64,000 bases of DNA from NCBI GenBank assembly GCA_905221605.1, contig CAJNDS010000735.1, forward strand, positions 100,001 to 164,000, in the 5' to 3' direction. Below the pieces are notes generated by a model, which saw only the letters and a program-made list of their open reading frames with translations, was not told the origin of the DNA and searched no databases. Position numbers and translations under genes: made by a program. Of this stretch, positions 1 through 10,160 are shown piece after piece. Position 1 is the first letter of the stretch, and each line of letters opens with the position of its first letter. This DNA comes from Symbiodinium natans (Eukaryota; Sar; Dinophyceae; Suessiales; Symbiodiniaceae).

Positions 1-706
1 CGGACCCGGCCACGCGTTTATGAAAGAACAAAGTCGAAAAAGGAGCTTTCGTTCAAAACTGTCCTTCGAAACTTTCGCTTCAAAAAGTTCTTGGGACCCA
101 AGCCCTATACAAGTTCTATGACCCTGCCCTAAACCCTAAACCCTAAACCCTAAACCCTAAACCCTAAACCCTAAACCCTAAACCCTAAACCCTAAACCCT
201 AAACCCTCAACCCTAAACCCCAAACCCTAACCCTAAACCCAAACAGAATCCCTCGGACCCGGCCACGCGTTTATGAAAGAACAAAGTCGAAAAAGGAGCT
301 TTCGTTCAAAACTGTCCTTCGAAACTTTCGCTTCAAAAAGTTCTTGGGACCCAAGCCCTATACAAGTTCTATGACCCTGCCCTAAACCCTAAACCCTAAA
401 CCCTAAACCCTAAACCCTAAACCCTAAACCCTAAACCCTAAACCCTAAACCCTAAACCCTCAACCCTAAACCCCAAACCCTAACCCTAAACCCAAACAGA
501 ATCCCTCGGACCCGGCCACGCGTTTATGAAAGAACAAAGTCGAAAAAGGAGCTTTCGTTCAAAACTGTCCTTCGAAACTTTCGCTTCGAAAAGTTCTTGG
601 GACCCAAGCCCTATACAAGTTCTATGACCCTGCCCTAAACCCTAAACCCTAAACCCTAAACCCTAAACCCTAAACCCTAAACCCTAAACCCTAAACCCTA
701 AACCCT
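1..706. repeat. 253-bp tandem repeat, about 2.8 copies, with internal telomere-type units
   Basis: The motif beginning CGGACCCGGCCACGCG starts at 1, 254 and 507, an exact 253-base period. Each unit has about 130 bases of unique sequence followed by about 100 bases of CCCTAAA units and a short degenerate tail. Copies are almost identical; copy 3 has one visible substitution (CTTCGAAAAG for CTTCAAAAAG) and then runs into a CCCTAAG-type array. The high identity points to recent amplification. It could be subtelomeric satellite or a local expansion of one telomeric-insertion locus. The array is open at the left edge of the window. Confidence 0.95.
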
Positions 707-790
707 AAACCCTAAGCCCTAAGCCCTAAGCCCTAAGCCCTAAGCCCTAAGACCCTAAGCCCTAAACCCTAGACCCAAACCCTAAACCTA
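127..790. repeat. Interstitial telomere-type arrays at the left edge
   Basis: Runs of CCCTAAA with CCCTCAA, CCCCAAA and CCCTAAG variants sit inside each 253-bp unit, and a CCCTAAG-rich stretch (about 710-760) follows the last unit. Heptamers of this kind are the plant/dinoflagellate-type telomere repeat. Here they are internal and interrupted, so this need not be a true chromosome end. Confidence 0.9.
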
Positions 791-816
791 AAACCCGACC
801 CCCAAGCCCGAAGCAG

Positions 817-909
817 GAGAAGAAGATGGCTGCCACACCGCAACCTGAGAAGCTCCGAGCCCTCGCGGAGAAGATTTCGGGCCACTTGAAGAAGGACGCG
901 CTTACCTAT
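817..909 (+). CDS. Exon-like island, unknown protein
   Basis: After an AG acceptor the frame reads EKKMAATPQPEKLRALAEKI and continues to a stop in TATTAG. The composition is GC-rich and coding-like, unlike the AT-rich and telomeric surroundings. No family is recognised. It could be an exon of an upstream gene or of the channel gene's N-terminus. A donor (GC in GACGCGCTT) is only a guess. Confidence 0.3.
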
Positions 910-3074
910 TAGTAGCTGAAGCTAAGCATGGAATTGCTCATGTTTCACCCTTCCGCTATTACATTAGCTTCTCTGGAGTACCCTTTGCTGAGTGGCTGAA
1001 TCACTACACTTTACACTTTTTGGGGTACTATAATCCCCTATAGAATTCGAACTGAAAGTGTACACTTTTGGGGGGCTTTGAACTCAGCAACTAGGGCCTC
1101 GGGGCGTTTGGGATCTGGGGCTTTGAAGTTCAGAAATCTAGGGTTTTGGGGTCCAGGGCTGACTTTGCAGCTTTATGCGTTGCAGCTTCATGGGTGCAGG
1201 CGGTCTCCATCCCAAGGTACACCCCAAGGGTACATGTTCTGATAGAGTATGTACGTGGGCTCCAAAGGGTTCCTATATACCAGCTTCAGGGCCCAACGAA
1301 AATAATTTTCAATTATTGAAGTCGAAAGCTTGCAAATTGTCGCTCTCGTTTGTGTATGTAAAGCCCTTCACGCAAGCCTAAACTTGAACCAGAACTCCTT
1401 ATAGACCCTTCAACCCTAAATTCTAACCCCTAAACGGGGCCGACGCAGGGTTCACAGGGATCACGGGCTTGTAGGCAGGCAAACAAAAAACAGGTGATCT
1501 GGATCTGCCCGACATCTGGCAGCATGCTTCTTCATGCAGACCCGACTCATCTCACTCGATCCAGAACGGGCGTTCACGGAAGCCCCCTAGCCCCTGATGC
1601 GGATTTCCACACGTCTGCCTCTGCAGAGGCAAAGGCAGTCGCTGCTTGCCGGAGTGACGATTCATTTGACCGGGCCCCCGTTTTCCGGGACCTAGCCAAC
1701 ACCTCTCAGGGGAGGGGTTGGGGCAAGGAACGCCGTGCATTTCGACACCTAGGGCCCCCACGAACCCAGGGCATGTGGTCAGTGCCGGCCATGATTCGCC
1801 ATGTGCAGCGAGAGAGAGAGCGAGCGAGAGAGAGAGCGAGCGAGAGAGAGAGCGAGCGAGAGCGAGCGAGAGACGGACAGACAGAGAGACAGAGAGAAAG
1901 AGAGAAAGAGAAAGACAGAAAAAGAGAAAGAGAGAAAGAGACAAAGAGAGAAAGTACACAACACCAGAGGGCGAGGGAGATCAAGAGATGCAAAGAGAGA
2001 GTATAAGTCCGAGAAGAGGAACAAATCAAGACAGTTCCTGAAAATCGTCTAGGATACAAGGCCCTGCAAGGCTGAGCTGGTTAAGGGTGGGAGCTTCCCT
2101 TTATGGGCGCGCGTGGGCAAAGTAAAATCATGGGGCCGACGCAAGGCCCGATTCTCAAGAGCCCTCGGGCGTATTCTGCGGCATCCAAGTCGCGTGCCCA
2201 GTCGGTGAACAACCATGTGCGGTCTTTTTGTTAAACCCTAAACGCCTAAAACCCTAAACCCTAAATATACCTGAACATAGCCCTGGGCCCGAAGTCCTTC
2301 AAGTCTCAGAAAAGAGGAACTTTGGACACGACTGCCTCCAAACTCTGACCGCTGAGTTCGCGCAGCTGTCGTCCCAATCGTCAGGTTTGGGCTGTTTTTC
2401 CCCCCCTGTGAGCTTGAAAAGTTTTTGTAAAGCTAGGGCGGGTAAGTTTCTTCTCTTCAATGCAACAGCCCAGCCCTCCACACCAAGATGGTTATAACCA
2501 TTTCTAGCTACGGTAACACCCTGCTGTAGTTGCCCTATCCTTAAGCAGCAGGCTATCCCACCAACCTCAACCCCTAAACCAAAGACCCCAAACCTGCCTG
2601 AGCAGGAGGACAAGCCAACGCTGCTGACCTCTCAGCCAAAGGAGCCCGAGCTGTCTGGAAAGGCCAGCGCCAAATTCGAATCCCTCTCTCCTGCTTTCGA
2701 GAATCCCGGGTTGCTACCGCCGGGATTTACGTGGGTATTTCCTAGCCTTGCCTGATCACGCAGGGTTACAGCATCTTTCGTTTGTTTTTTTTGTTTGGGG
2801 GGGGGGGGGGGGGGGGGGGGGGGCATTTGTAATCCCGTACTTCTACATACTCAGGGCTTCGGGTTCAGCACGACCCTAGGCCCTGGCACGCTTTAAAGGC
2901 TTTGGATTCCTCAGCCCCAGACCTAAAACACTAGCCCCGCAACCCCTAGACCCTGAACTCCAGGTGGAAGTCTGCGAGACGCCCAAGGTTGAGGACGGGT
3001 CTGCGAGGGTGTGCAGGCGGAGTTTGAGACCGCTTAGTTGGTGAGGGTCCGCGAACATGCTAAACCCAAGTATC
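910..3074. other. Mostly non-coding: microsatellite, fold-back remnant, possible exon islands
   Basis: Contains a family-3 fold-back relic near 1211-1293, a large purine (GA) microsatellite at about 1806-1960, short telomeric runs near 2235-2265, and a poly-G run at 2798-2823. Two weak exon-like islands are visible: about 2606-2690 (EDKPTLLTSQPKEPELSGK after GAGCAG) and about 2953-3040 (VEVCETPKVEDGSARVC after CTCCAG). The long Arg/Glu/Ser or Leu/Ser reading frames over the GA microsatellite are repeat artefacts. Confidence 0.6.
1806..1960. repeat. GA/GAGC microsatellite
   Basis: A purine-rich stretch of GAGA, GCGA and GAAA units about 150 bases long. It opens long frames in several phases on both strands, but their compositions are simple low complexity. 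Confidence 0.95.
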
Positions 3075-3185
3075 ACCCTAAGGGTCCATGTACCTTATTA
3101 TTATATACTTAGACCCAAAAGTCCTTATATAGGAAGTACTTTAAGGCCCAAGTATTCCATAGTTAGGTACATGGACCCTTAGGGT
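3075..3185. mobile_element. Fold-back element, family 3 (CCCTAAGGGTCCATGTACCT ends)
   Basis: The two ends form a perfect 21-base inverted repeat with an AT-rich middle and no coding capacity. The trinucleotide TCA flanks both sides if the element is taken as starting at CCCTAAGGG, a possible 3-bp target duplication. Related copies are at about 26740-26853 and 53971-54083. Confidence 0.8.
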
Positions 3186-3329
3186 CACACTCGTTTAGGG
3201 TTGAGGGCTGCCGCCCTCGATTCCCACCATCAAAGACGCTTCAAACCAGCAGGGGCTCAGCGCAGGGGTTCTTGGCTGCGCTTGCACCTAGAATGCTTGG
3301 AGGCTCTACTGCTTTGCTATTGCGATTAC

Positions 3330-3545
3330 CATTATTATTTCTATATTAAAACTTTTATTACTACTCGTATTATTATTATTATTGTCATTATTTGTTTATT
3401 GTCATTTTGGCGATTATTGTACTATGATTACTACAATGACCATTTCTATGATTACCAGGATCAAAATTATCATTACTATTTTTTTTTATTACTGTTATTT
3501 CTATCGCTACAATCACTACTATCACTACTATTACTGTGATTAATC
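3330..3545. repeat. AT-rich TTA/TAC triplet-like low-complexity stretch
   Basis: Degenerate ATT, TTA and TAC triplets over about 200 bases. A 112-residue frame crosses it but encodes mostly Tyr, Leu, Ile and Phe from the repeat, so it is not called as a gene. Confidence 0.7.
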
Positions 3546-4245
3546 ACTCTGATGACTCTGCTGAAACCGCAGGCTTCCTGTTGAACCAAAAAATTCTGGG
3601 CAGCCCGACAAAACGCCTCAGCAGGCCTCTTGCAGCCTTCCGGAACCTTCTTGGGGACTCCTACACCCTAAAGCCTGCACCCAGACCCTAAAACCTCAGC
3701 CCTAAACCCTCAACCCTCAACCCTAAACCCTAAACCCTAAACCCTAAACCCTAAACCCTCCAACCTCCAGGCGCCTCAAGGGCTCAAAAAGTCAAGAAGC
3801 CCAGGCACAGGGGTTGCACTGGCAGGCACCAAGAAGGCACCGGAACCTAGTTTTCGCCACCTCCCCATCCCATCCCCCCCCCCCCCCCCCCCCCCCGAAA
3901 GGTTTAAAAGTAATGGGGCCCAAATAATATACTAAACCCCAAACCCTAAACCTTAAACCCTAAACCCAAAACTCTCAACCCTAAAACCCTAAACCCTAAA
4001 CCCTAGGCCCCTGACTGCCAAGAAGGAAACTGGCCTTCCCGAGGTGGCAGTCGCCTGAAGGAGGCAGAGTTGGCACGGGGCACGGTTTAGGGTTTAGGGT
4101 TTAGGGTTTAGGGTTTAGGGTGCAGGGTTCAGGCTTTCGGGTTTAGGATTGCTCAGGGGCTCAAGTTTCGACTCCCGCCACGTTCCCTGAGGCCGAACCA
4201 GCTTCGCGTGCGCAGCCGCGTCGGAGGAAGCTTCGAAGAGACCCA

Positions 4246-4354
4246 CCCAGAGACTCCAAAACCCCTTAATTAAGGAATATACCTTAAATGATAATAGGAA
4301 CCCTAATATGATTTAAGGTATATTCCTTAATTAAGGGGTTTTGGAGTCTCTGGG
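4246..4354. mobile_element. 109-bp MITE/introner-like element with perfect 44-bp inverted ends, copy 1
   Basis: Starts CCCAGAGACTCCAAAACCCC and ends with its exact reverse complement. The two 44-base arms are perfectly complementary around a 21-base spacer. CA stands immediately outside both ends, consistent with a 2-bp target duplication. A second copy (45644-45752) differs at one base of 109. No coding capacity. The length, structure and identity fit a recently active non-autonomous DNA transposon; introner-like elements of this design are described in dinoflagellates. Confidence 0.92.
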
Positions 4355-4787
4355 CAGAAGCCCCAAGACCTACAAGAGCTGTAAATATAGAGGTCGCAAC
4401 CTAAACCCTGACCCCCAACCCCGAACCCCCAAACCCTGAGCAAAGAACCTTAAAACTTTTTGGGACGCAGGTAGGCCTTCGGATGTAGGGGTACAGGGCT
4501 TGGGGTTTAGGGGTTTTTCGGGCATTGGACTCTAGGGCTTTTGGGTTTGTGAAGGTTTCGGGTTGCGAGTAGCGATCGCGTATTCTGTAAGTGAGGGTTT
4601 GTTCTCTACGAGGCCCAGCAAGTGCTACATTGCTTCAGGATGTTGAGTACTGGGTTTCTGGATTAGGGTTCAGGGTTTATGGGTATCTTTGTGGCTGCTT
4701 CCACGGTTCCTCCTTTCAAGAGTCTTTCAAGCGGAGGGTGCGATAAGGCACCAAGCCTGGCTTGTCCAAGACTGCCAGATCTGTAGA

Positions 4788-4937
4788 CTCTTTTTACATC
4801 CTTAAGGGAGGGGGGTCTCAACCCTAAACCCTAAACCCTAAACCCTAAACCCTAAACCCTAAACCCTAAACCCTAAACCCTAAACCCTAAACCCTAAACC
4901 GTGGCTCTTTTTACATCCTTAGGGAGGGGGGTCTCAA
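4788..4937. repeat. Telomeric tract bracketed by a 33-34 bp direct duplication
   Basis: The sequence from CTCTTTTTACATCC to GGGGGGTCTCAA occurs at 4788-4821 and again at 4905-4937 with a single one-base deletion. Between the copies are about 11 CCCTAAA units ending in a short CCGTGG stretch. A simple reading is insertion or synthesis of telomeric DNA at a staggered break, duplicating the target. Confidence 0.9.
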
Positions 4938-4943
4938 AAAAGG

Positions 4944-5066
4944 GTATGCAACCCGAGGTTCCCCACTGCAATATTCTTCTCACTACTCCCGAAGCTTCCC
5001 CCCAAGGTTCCCCAGGTACTTACCCCCGCCCGTGGAACCCGCCTCCCTTAAGGACCCTATGACCTT
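4944..5066. repeat. Dispersed repeat, family 9, copy 1
   Basis: Shares a diverged but colinear run with 43956-44081: GGTTCCC, a CTCACTACT-type block, AAGCTTCCC, AAGGTTCCC, GGTACNTACCC, then CCTCCC, AGGGACCCTAT. No open frame and no clear terminal inverted repeats seen. Its nature is unknown. Confidence 0.65.
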
Positions 5067-5466
5067 TGCAGGTCGTCCTTATTCATGCAGAGGACGTGCA
5101 CGAAGGGCCATAGAGACTCCCCGCCCCGAAGCCCCAAAACCCGCGCAATTTACAGTTTAGGGTTTAGGGTTTAGTAAGCCCTAATCCCCTCAATCTCTCC
5201 CAGTCGTTTGAACTCTTTGCCCCACATTTACCAGCCCGACCTGGCCGCGCAGGGGGGGCAGTCGTAGGCTCGGGGCGCGATGCTAAAAGTGTTCATTGCA
5301 GTTACTTTTTGGCTGGGTAGTTTAGTGTCAGGGCCTAGGGTAGATGAGCTTATGCCATACGCATGCTTGCTTTCATACGGTTTGGCGCAGCGTTGCATTC
5401 TTCATCGATACTGATTCGTGATGCCAGCGGGCTATAACTGCTGCTTTACCATTCCTTCACCTTCTA

Positions 5467-5565
5467 CTAAAGAGCCCCCCAAAATCAAAGATGTATAATC
5501 CCTATCTTACCCTTCCTTATAGGGAAGAATATTTTCAAATTCATTTTTTGGGGGGTTCTTAAGCA
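5467..5565. mobile_element. Fold-back element, family 5
   Basis: Left end AGAGCCCCCCAAAATCAAAG pairs imperfectly with a right end of TTTTTTGGGGGGTTCTTAAGC. The middle has a small CCTATCTTACCC/TTATAGGGAAG fold. Same terminal pattern as 38535-38634, 39589-40096 and 50588-50716. Confidence 0.65.
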
Positions 5566-6077
5566 ATTGGTAGCATTCTGTTGTATCCAACCACCTCTCA
5601 CGTTTTCAGGGTTCTGAGGGTGGATTACCTTAAACCCTAAACCCTAAACCCTAAACCCTAACCCTAAACCCTAAACCCTAAACCCTAAACCCTAAATAGG
5701 TCAGATTCCGATCTGCCGTGTGCCGTTTCGCATGCCATGAGACTGCCTTCCAGACGGCCACGGATGTGCGGTTTGATACACCTTGAGACAACCCCTAGGG
5801 ATCCGTGTACCTATCTAGTATATACTTGGGACTTAAAAAGGGTTCCTATCTACCTACAAGTATATACTTGGACCTTAAAAAAGGGTTCCGAATTATGTAG
5901 TAGCTTTAGGGCCACAATCTATACTAAATCCTAAACCCTAAACCCTAAACCCTACATGGGTGCATGGATCCTTGGGGAATGTAGGCGGAGTGCTTATCGC
6001 TCCAGGTACCGTTTGGTGGATCCTGCGATGTAATGGAGCAGGAGCTGGGGTGCGGGCCCATTCCACTCTGGACCCTT

Positions 6078-6222
6078 CAGGGTTTAGGGTTTAGGGCCAG
6101 TTTAGGGTTTAGGGTTTAGGGTTTAGGGTTTAGGGTTTAGGGTTTAGGGTTTAGGGCCAGTTTAGGGTTTAGGGTTTAGGGCCAGTTTAGGGTTTAGGGT
6201 TTAGGGTTTAGAGTTTAGGGTC
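6078..6222. repeat. TTTAGGG array interrupted by CCAG units
   Basis: About 20 TTTAGGG units, with GGGCCAGTTTAGGG interruptions recurring three times. The repeated interruption suggests block duplication within the array rather than simple slippage. Confidence 0.9.
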
Positions 6223-6387
6223 TATACGGGTTAGGGTTATAAACCCCAAGCTGAGCATGCATCTGGGGCATGCTGTGGATGTTTTTGGAGCCTAGGCTTT
6301 CGGGGATTCGTGTCGACGCAAGCCCGAAGCCCTACACCCTAAACCCCCCTACTGCAAGAGGCGCGGAGACTTGCATCCATGAACCCT

Positions 6388-6510
6388 ACTTGGAGGTTCA
6401 TGGTACTGATTGACCAATTATAAGTGTACTTGTAACTGTACTTTTCACTTTATTAGGGCACTTCAGGAACTTACAAGTGGGTTATAAGTACATGTAAAAT
6501 TGGTCTAAGG
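6388..6510. mobile_element. Fold-back element, family 2, right end truncated
   Basis: Starts ACTTGGAGGTTCATGGTAC and has the GTACTT/AAGTAC-rich interior shared by other members (13953-14099, 57853-58135). The expected closing CATGAACCTCCAAG is missing. Confidence 0.6.
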
Positions 6511-6874
6511 CAGCGCCCCACTCGCTCGCGCAAAGGGGCGACTCTGCCCACGCCAGGCCGCCCGAAGCAGGTGGCGGCTCCTCACCGCGAAGCGGGAGTC
6601 TGTGAAGTTAAGCTTCGGGCTTACAACCCCTAAACCCTGAACCCTAAACCCTAAACAACCCTAATCCCTAAACCCTATCCCTAATCCCTAATCCCTAAAC
6701 CCTAAACCTTAATCCCTAAACCCTAAACCCTAAACCCTAAACCCTAAACCCTAAACCCTAAACCCTAAACCCTAAACCCCAAGCCCTAGCCTCAACCCTA
6801 GGGTGTAGAGGGGGGGCTGGTGGCTCTGACTCCAAGCCAGACGCGGTCGAGGAACCTCCGGGTACGCATAGAAC

Positions 6875-7114
6875 TCCACCTGAACAACGTTGATGATCAG
6901 CGGCAGGCTTTAGGTTTTTTAGGGTTTAGGGTTTAGGGTTTTGGGGTTTTAGGGTTTAGGGTTTTAGGGTTTAGGGTTTTAGGGTTTTAGGGTTTTTGGG
7001 GTTTAGGGTTTTGGGTTTTAGGGTTTTAGGGTTTTAGGGTTTTGGGGTTTTAGGGTTTTAGGGTTTTAGGGTTTTAGGTGTTTTAGGGTTTCCACCTGGA
7101 CAACGTTGATCAGC
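6875..7114. repeat. TTTAGGG array bracketed by a 24-27 bp duplication
   Basis: TCCACCTGAACAACGTTGAT...CAGC (6875-6901) recurs as TCCACCTGGACAACGTTGAT...CAGC (7091-7114), with one substitution and one three-base difference. The intervening 190 bases are degenerate TTTTAGGG/TTTAGGG units. Similar brackets surround tracts at 4788-4937 and 52695-52801. Confidence 0.85.
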
Positions 7115-7119
7115 TCACA

Positions 7120-9300
7120 CAAGCTCAGAGGACCCAAATGGCATAGGGGTCGGAATAATTGCTAGTAATCTTATTAGTAGCTGAGTGAGTACACTTTACT
7201 CTTTTTGGGATAGAACTGAAAGTGTACACTTTTCCGGGGCTTATGAACGCAGCAACTAAGCAACTAAGCAGTATTCCCTTATGGCCCCTTTATAAATTTA
7301 CCATAATAATAGCCCCTGAAAAACCTAATCTAATCATTGAGGCCCTTTTATTACCCCCCTTTAAGGTTCAGGAAGACGCCGTAAATTTCTAGGAGGATCC
7401 CAAATGGTTCAGAGTATGTTCCTGAGGGTTTAGGGTTCCTAGGGTTTAGGGGTTAGGGCTTAGGGCGTTAGGGCTTAGGGCTTTCCCTGTAGTTATCAAG
7501 GGTATCTGGGATGCCGAAGCTGGTCGCTGCTCTCCTGTGACCGGGCCTAGCACAACGCCAAGGCCCTACTCTCGCATTTGCCGACCGCCACCAGTGCGGA
7601 CAGCCGCCGTTTCCTTTGAAACTCGGGTGTCGGTGAGGGGGGGGGGGGGAAGGGTGAACCCTACACCCTGAACCCTAAACCCTGAACCCTAGACCCTAAA
7701 TCCTAAACCCTGAACCCTGTAGCTTTTTTTGGAAGAACCACCCAAAAGGCGCCTTCTGAGCCCTCAAGCCCTGTAGAGGCACCCTAAACCCTGAACCCTA
7801 AACCCTAAACCCTAACCGTAAACCCTAAACCCTAAACCCTAAACCCTAAACCCTAAACCCTAAACCCTAAACCCTAAACCCTAAACCCCAAACCCCAAAC
7901 CCTAAACCCTAAACCCTAAACCCTAAGTTGGAGCCACAGCACCCCGAGGTGCCCTCAAACCGCAAAACTCAAAACGCCTCGACGACCCGAGCGCCCTACA
8001 AGCCATCCCTGATCACCACCTAGGTTTAGGGTTTAGGGTTTAGGGTTTAGGGTTTAGGGTTCAGGGTTCAGGGTTCAGGGTTCAGGGTTCAGGGTTCAGG
8101 GTTTGGGATTTAGGGTTTATAGGGTTTATCATGGGACTTAGTAAGTAGGGTTATTAGTACCCTAATGGCCTAATGGGGGGGGGGTGTATGAGTAATTGCA
8201 ACTATATTTCCCTAATTACCCTGTATCCAGGGCCTTTAGGATTTACGGTGCTAAGGGTGTTTAGGGTTGAGCCTAAACCCTAAGACCCTAAGACCCAAAG
8301 AACCTAAGTCCCACCGACCCCAAGACCCAAAGACCCGACCCCAAGACCTAAAGACCTAACGACCTTACGACCCTAAGACCCTAAGACCCTCAGACCCTAA
8401 GACCCTAAGACCCTCAGACTCCAAGCGACCCTTAAACCCTAAACCCTAAACCCCAAACCCTGAGACCCGCAAGCCGCGAACCCCGACCAGGTCTTCATGC
8501 CGGCTCCTTGGCTGAAGGGGACTCAGGGCTGGGGTTTGAGTGTTAGGACCTAAACACCTAAACACCGAAACACCTAAACGCCTAAACACCTAAACACCTA
8601 AACACCTAAACACCTAAACACCTAAACACCTAAACGCCTAAACGCCTAAACACCTAAACGCCTAAACGCCTAAACACCTAAACCCTAAACCCTAAACCCT
8701 ACCCCAGACCCCGAAGACCTGAGGCCTGAGATCTCAAAACCCAGGCAGCCGTCCGCAAGATCAGTTTAAGGTGCTGGTTGTGTTTCTTGCCGTTGGGACA
8801 TTCACCTGCTACCTACGAGCCCCATCAGCCGCTAAAGCTGCTTGTGTTTTACAAACCTCTTTGGACGTGCGAGGAGTGACGTCACCATTCAGTTTTGGAG
8901 GCTCAAGAAAGCTGCGCAGGCGAGCATGTGCAAGATATGGCCCGAGCCTGATGAACCCTTAACCCTAAACCTAGACCCTAAACCCTAAACCCTAAACCCT
9001 AAACCCTAAACCCTAAACCCTAAACCCTAAACCCTAAACCCTAAACCCTAAACCCTAAACCCTAAAGCGGTAGAGGCCCTCAGTCCCTAACAAAATAGCA
9101 TCTGTCCCGTCGCAGCGCGTGCGTGCCCCAATGATGTTCTCCACAGGAGGCGCGCAGACCTGGCTCTCCATGGGTATGAAGGTTTATGTATATAAGATTA
9201 GGGTTTAGGGTTTAGGGTTTAGGGTTTAGGTTTAGGGTTTAGGGTTTAGGGTTTAGGGTTTAGGTTTTAGGGTTTAGGGTTTAAGGTTTAGGGTTTAGGG
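7120..9300. other. Telomeric-repeat-rich stretch without a supported gene
   Basis: Holds a GGGTCGGAATA-type dispersed repeat (about 7147-7310), CCCTAAA arrays (about 7788-7930, 8960-9067), a TTTAGGG/TTCAGGG array (about 8030-8110), AGACCCTA units (about 8280-8420), a CACCTAAA/CGCCTAAA octamer array (about 8545-8685) and a TTTAGGG array (9195-9305). The 63-residue frame at 8771 has no recognisable features; the piece after GCTGCGCAG near 8920 could be a short exon. Confidence 0.6.
8545..8690. repeat. Octamer CACCTAAA/CGCCTAAA array
   Basis: About 17 units of an eight-base variant (CNCCTAAA) of the telomere-type heptamer, with A/G alternating at one position. It looks like a locally amplified mutant unit. 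Confidence 0.9.
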
Positions 9301-9304
9301 TTTA

Positions 9305-9546
9305 GGGGTACCTTGTTGGATCCTTATTAAAATCCTAACTATAAGGGATCCTAGTAAACCTCCATAGAAGGTTCGTGGGTATATGTGGGTTTCCGAGGTT
9401 AGGGGTACCTTATTCGGCTCCTAATTCTAAGGGATCCTACTAACCCTAAACCCTAAACCCTCAACCCTAAACCCTAAACCCTAAGCAGCTAAATTGGGGG
9501 GTCCCCTGTTTTGGTAAACCTCCATAGAAGTAGGGCTCTGCACCAG
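9305..9546. repeat. Duplicated segment, second copy split by a telomeric insertion
   Basis: Copy A (about 9305-9372) runs GGGGTACCTT, TAAGGGATCCTA, GTAAACCTCCATAGAAG. Copy B (about 9402-9530) repeats these blocks, but CCCTAAA units plus about 30 other bases lie between GGGATCCTACTA and TAAACCTCCATAGAAG. The intact copy serves as an internal control for the pre-insertion state. Confidence 0.75.
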
Positions 9547-9695
9547 TAATATTTGCTCATGAACCTCCAATAAGCATCAGCAGCCCACGGATCCCAGGGT
9601 TTAGGGTTTAGGGTTTAGGGTTTAGGGTTTAGGGTTTAGGGTTTAGGGTTTGCTGTGATAGGGCGTAGATGCTGTGAAGGTAGGTTTCGGAACAG

Positions 9696-9752
9696 GCTCG
9701 AAAGCTTTGTGAGGTGCGAAAAGCAGCATTGGCCCGATTGTGGAGGGCCATC
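9696..9752 (+). CDS. Exon-like island, unknown protein
   Basis: After GGAACAG the frame reads ARKLCEVRKAALARLWRAI and meets TAA. It is basic, helical-looking and coding in composition. No family recognised. It could be a real short exon or chance. Confidence 0.3.
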
Positions 9753-9844
9753 TAACACTTTTCTCCCACCCCACACCGTCCAAGGCGGCAAAGCCACCCA
9801 AACCTAGTCCTTTTAGGGTTTAGGGCTAAACTCAGACAACAGCC

Positions 9845-10160
9845 CACTTCTAAAAACTGGCGCCAGGAGCCAGGCCAGGGGGGTCAGGGGGCCGGGGGGG
9901 GCCGGGCCACAAACAAGGGACAAAAAACGGTTTTTGAGCACGCACCCTGCCTGACCCCGGAGTGAAGCCCCTCTGGTCCCTGCACACGTTGCGGCGACGG
10001 GGTCCGGGACCCCCTGGGCTGGGGCCCTCAGGGTACAAGGCCGGGCGAGGCTCCAGGTTTACGGGCCCATCGTGGGTGTTATCGACCTCCGAGCTGTTGG
10101 AGGCGGGCGAACGACGTGGGTCGGCTTGCGCCATCCAATTCGAGGGGCTTAGGCGCCGCC
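9845..10160. other. GC-rich island, possibly exon-bearing
   Basis: An unusually GC-rich segment with few telomeric units. After GGCTCCAG (about 10054) one frame reads VYGPIVGVIDLRAVGGGR; another is open from 9962. Frames on both strands are open because of base composition, so the coding frame is unclear. Confidence 0.35.

Noticed and set aside
1494-2059. Several overlapping frames of 80-170 residues on both strands (Arg/Glu/Ser or Leu/Ser rich)
   Set aside because: They follow a GA microsatellite, are open in almost every phase, and have only simple-repeat composition.
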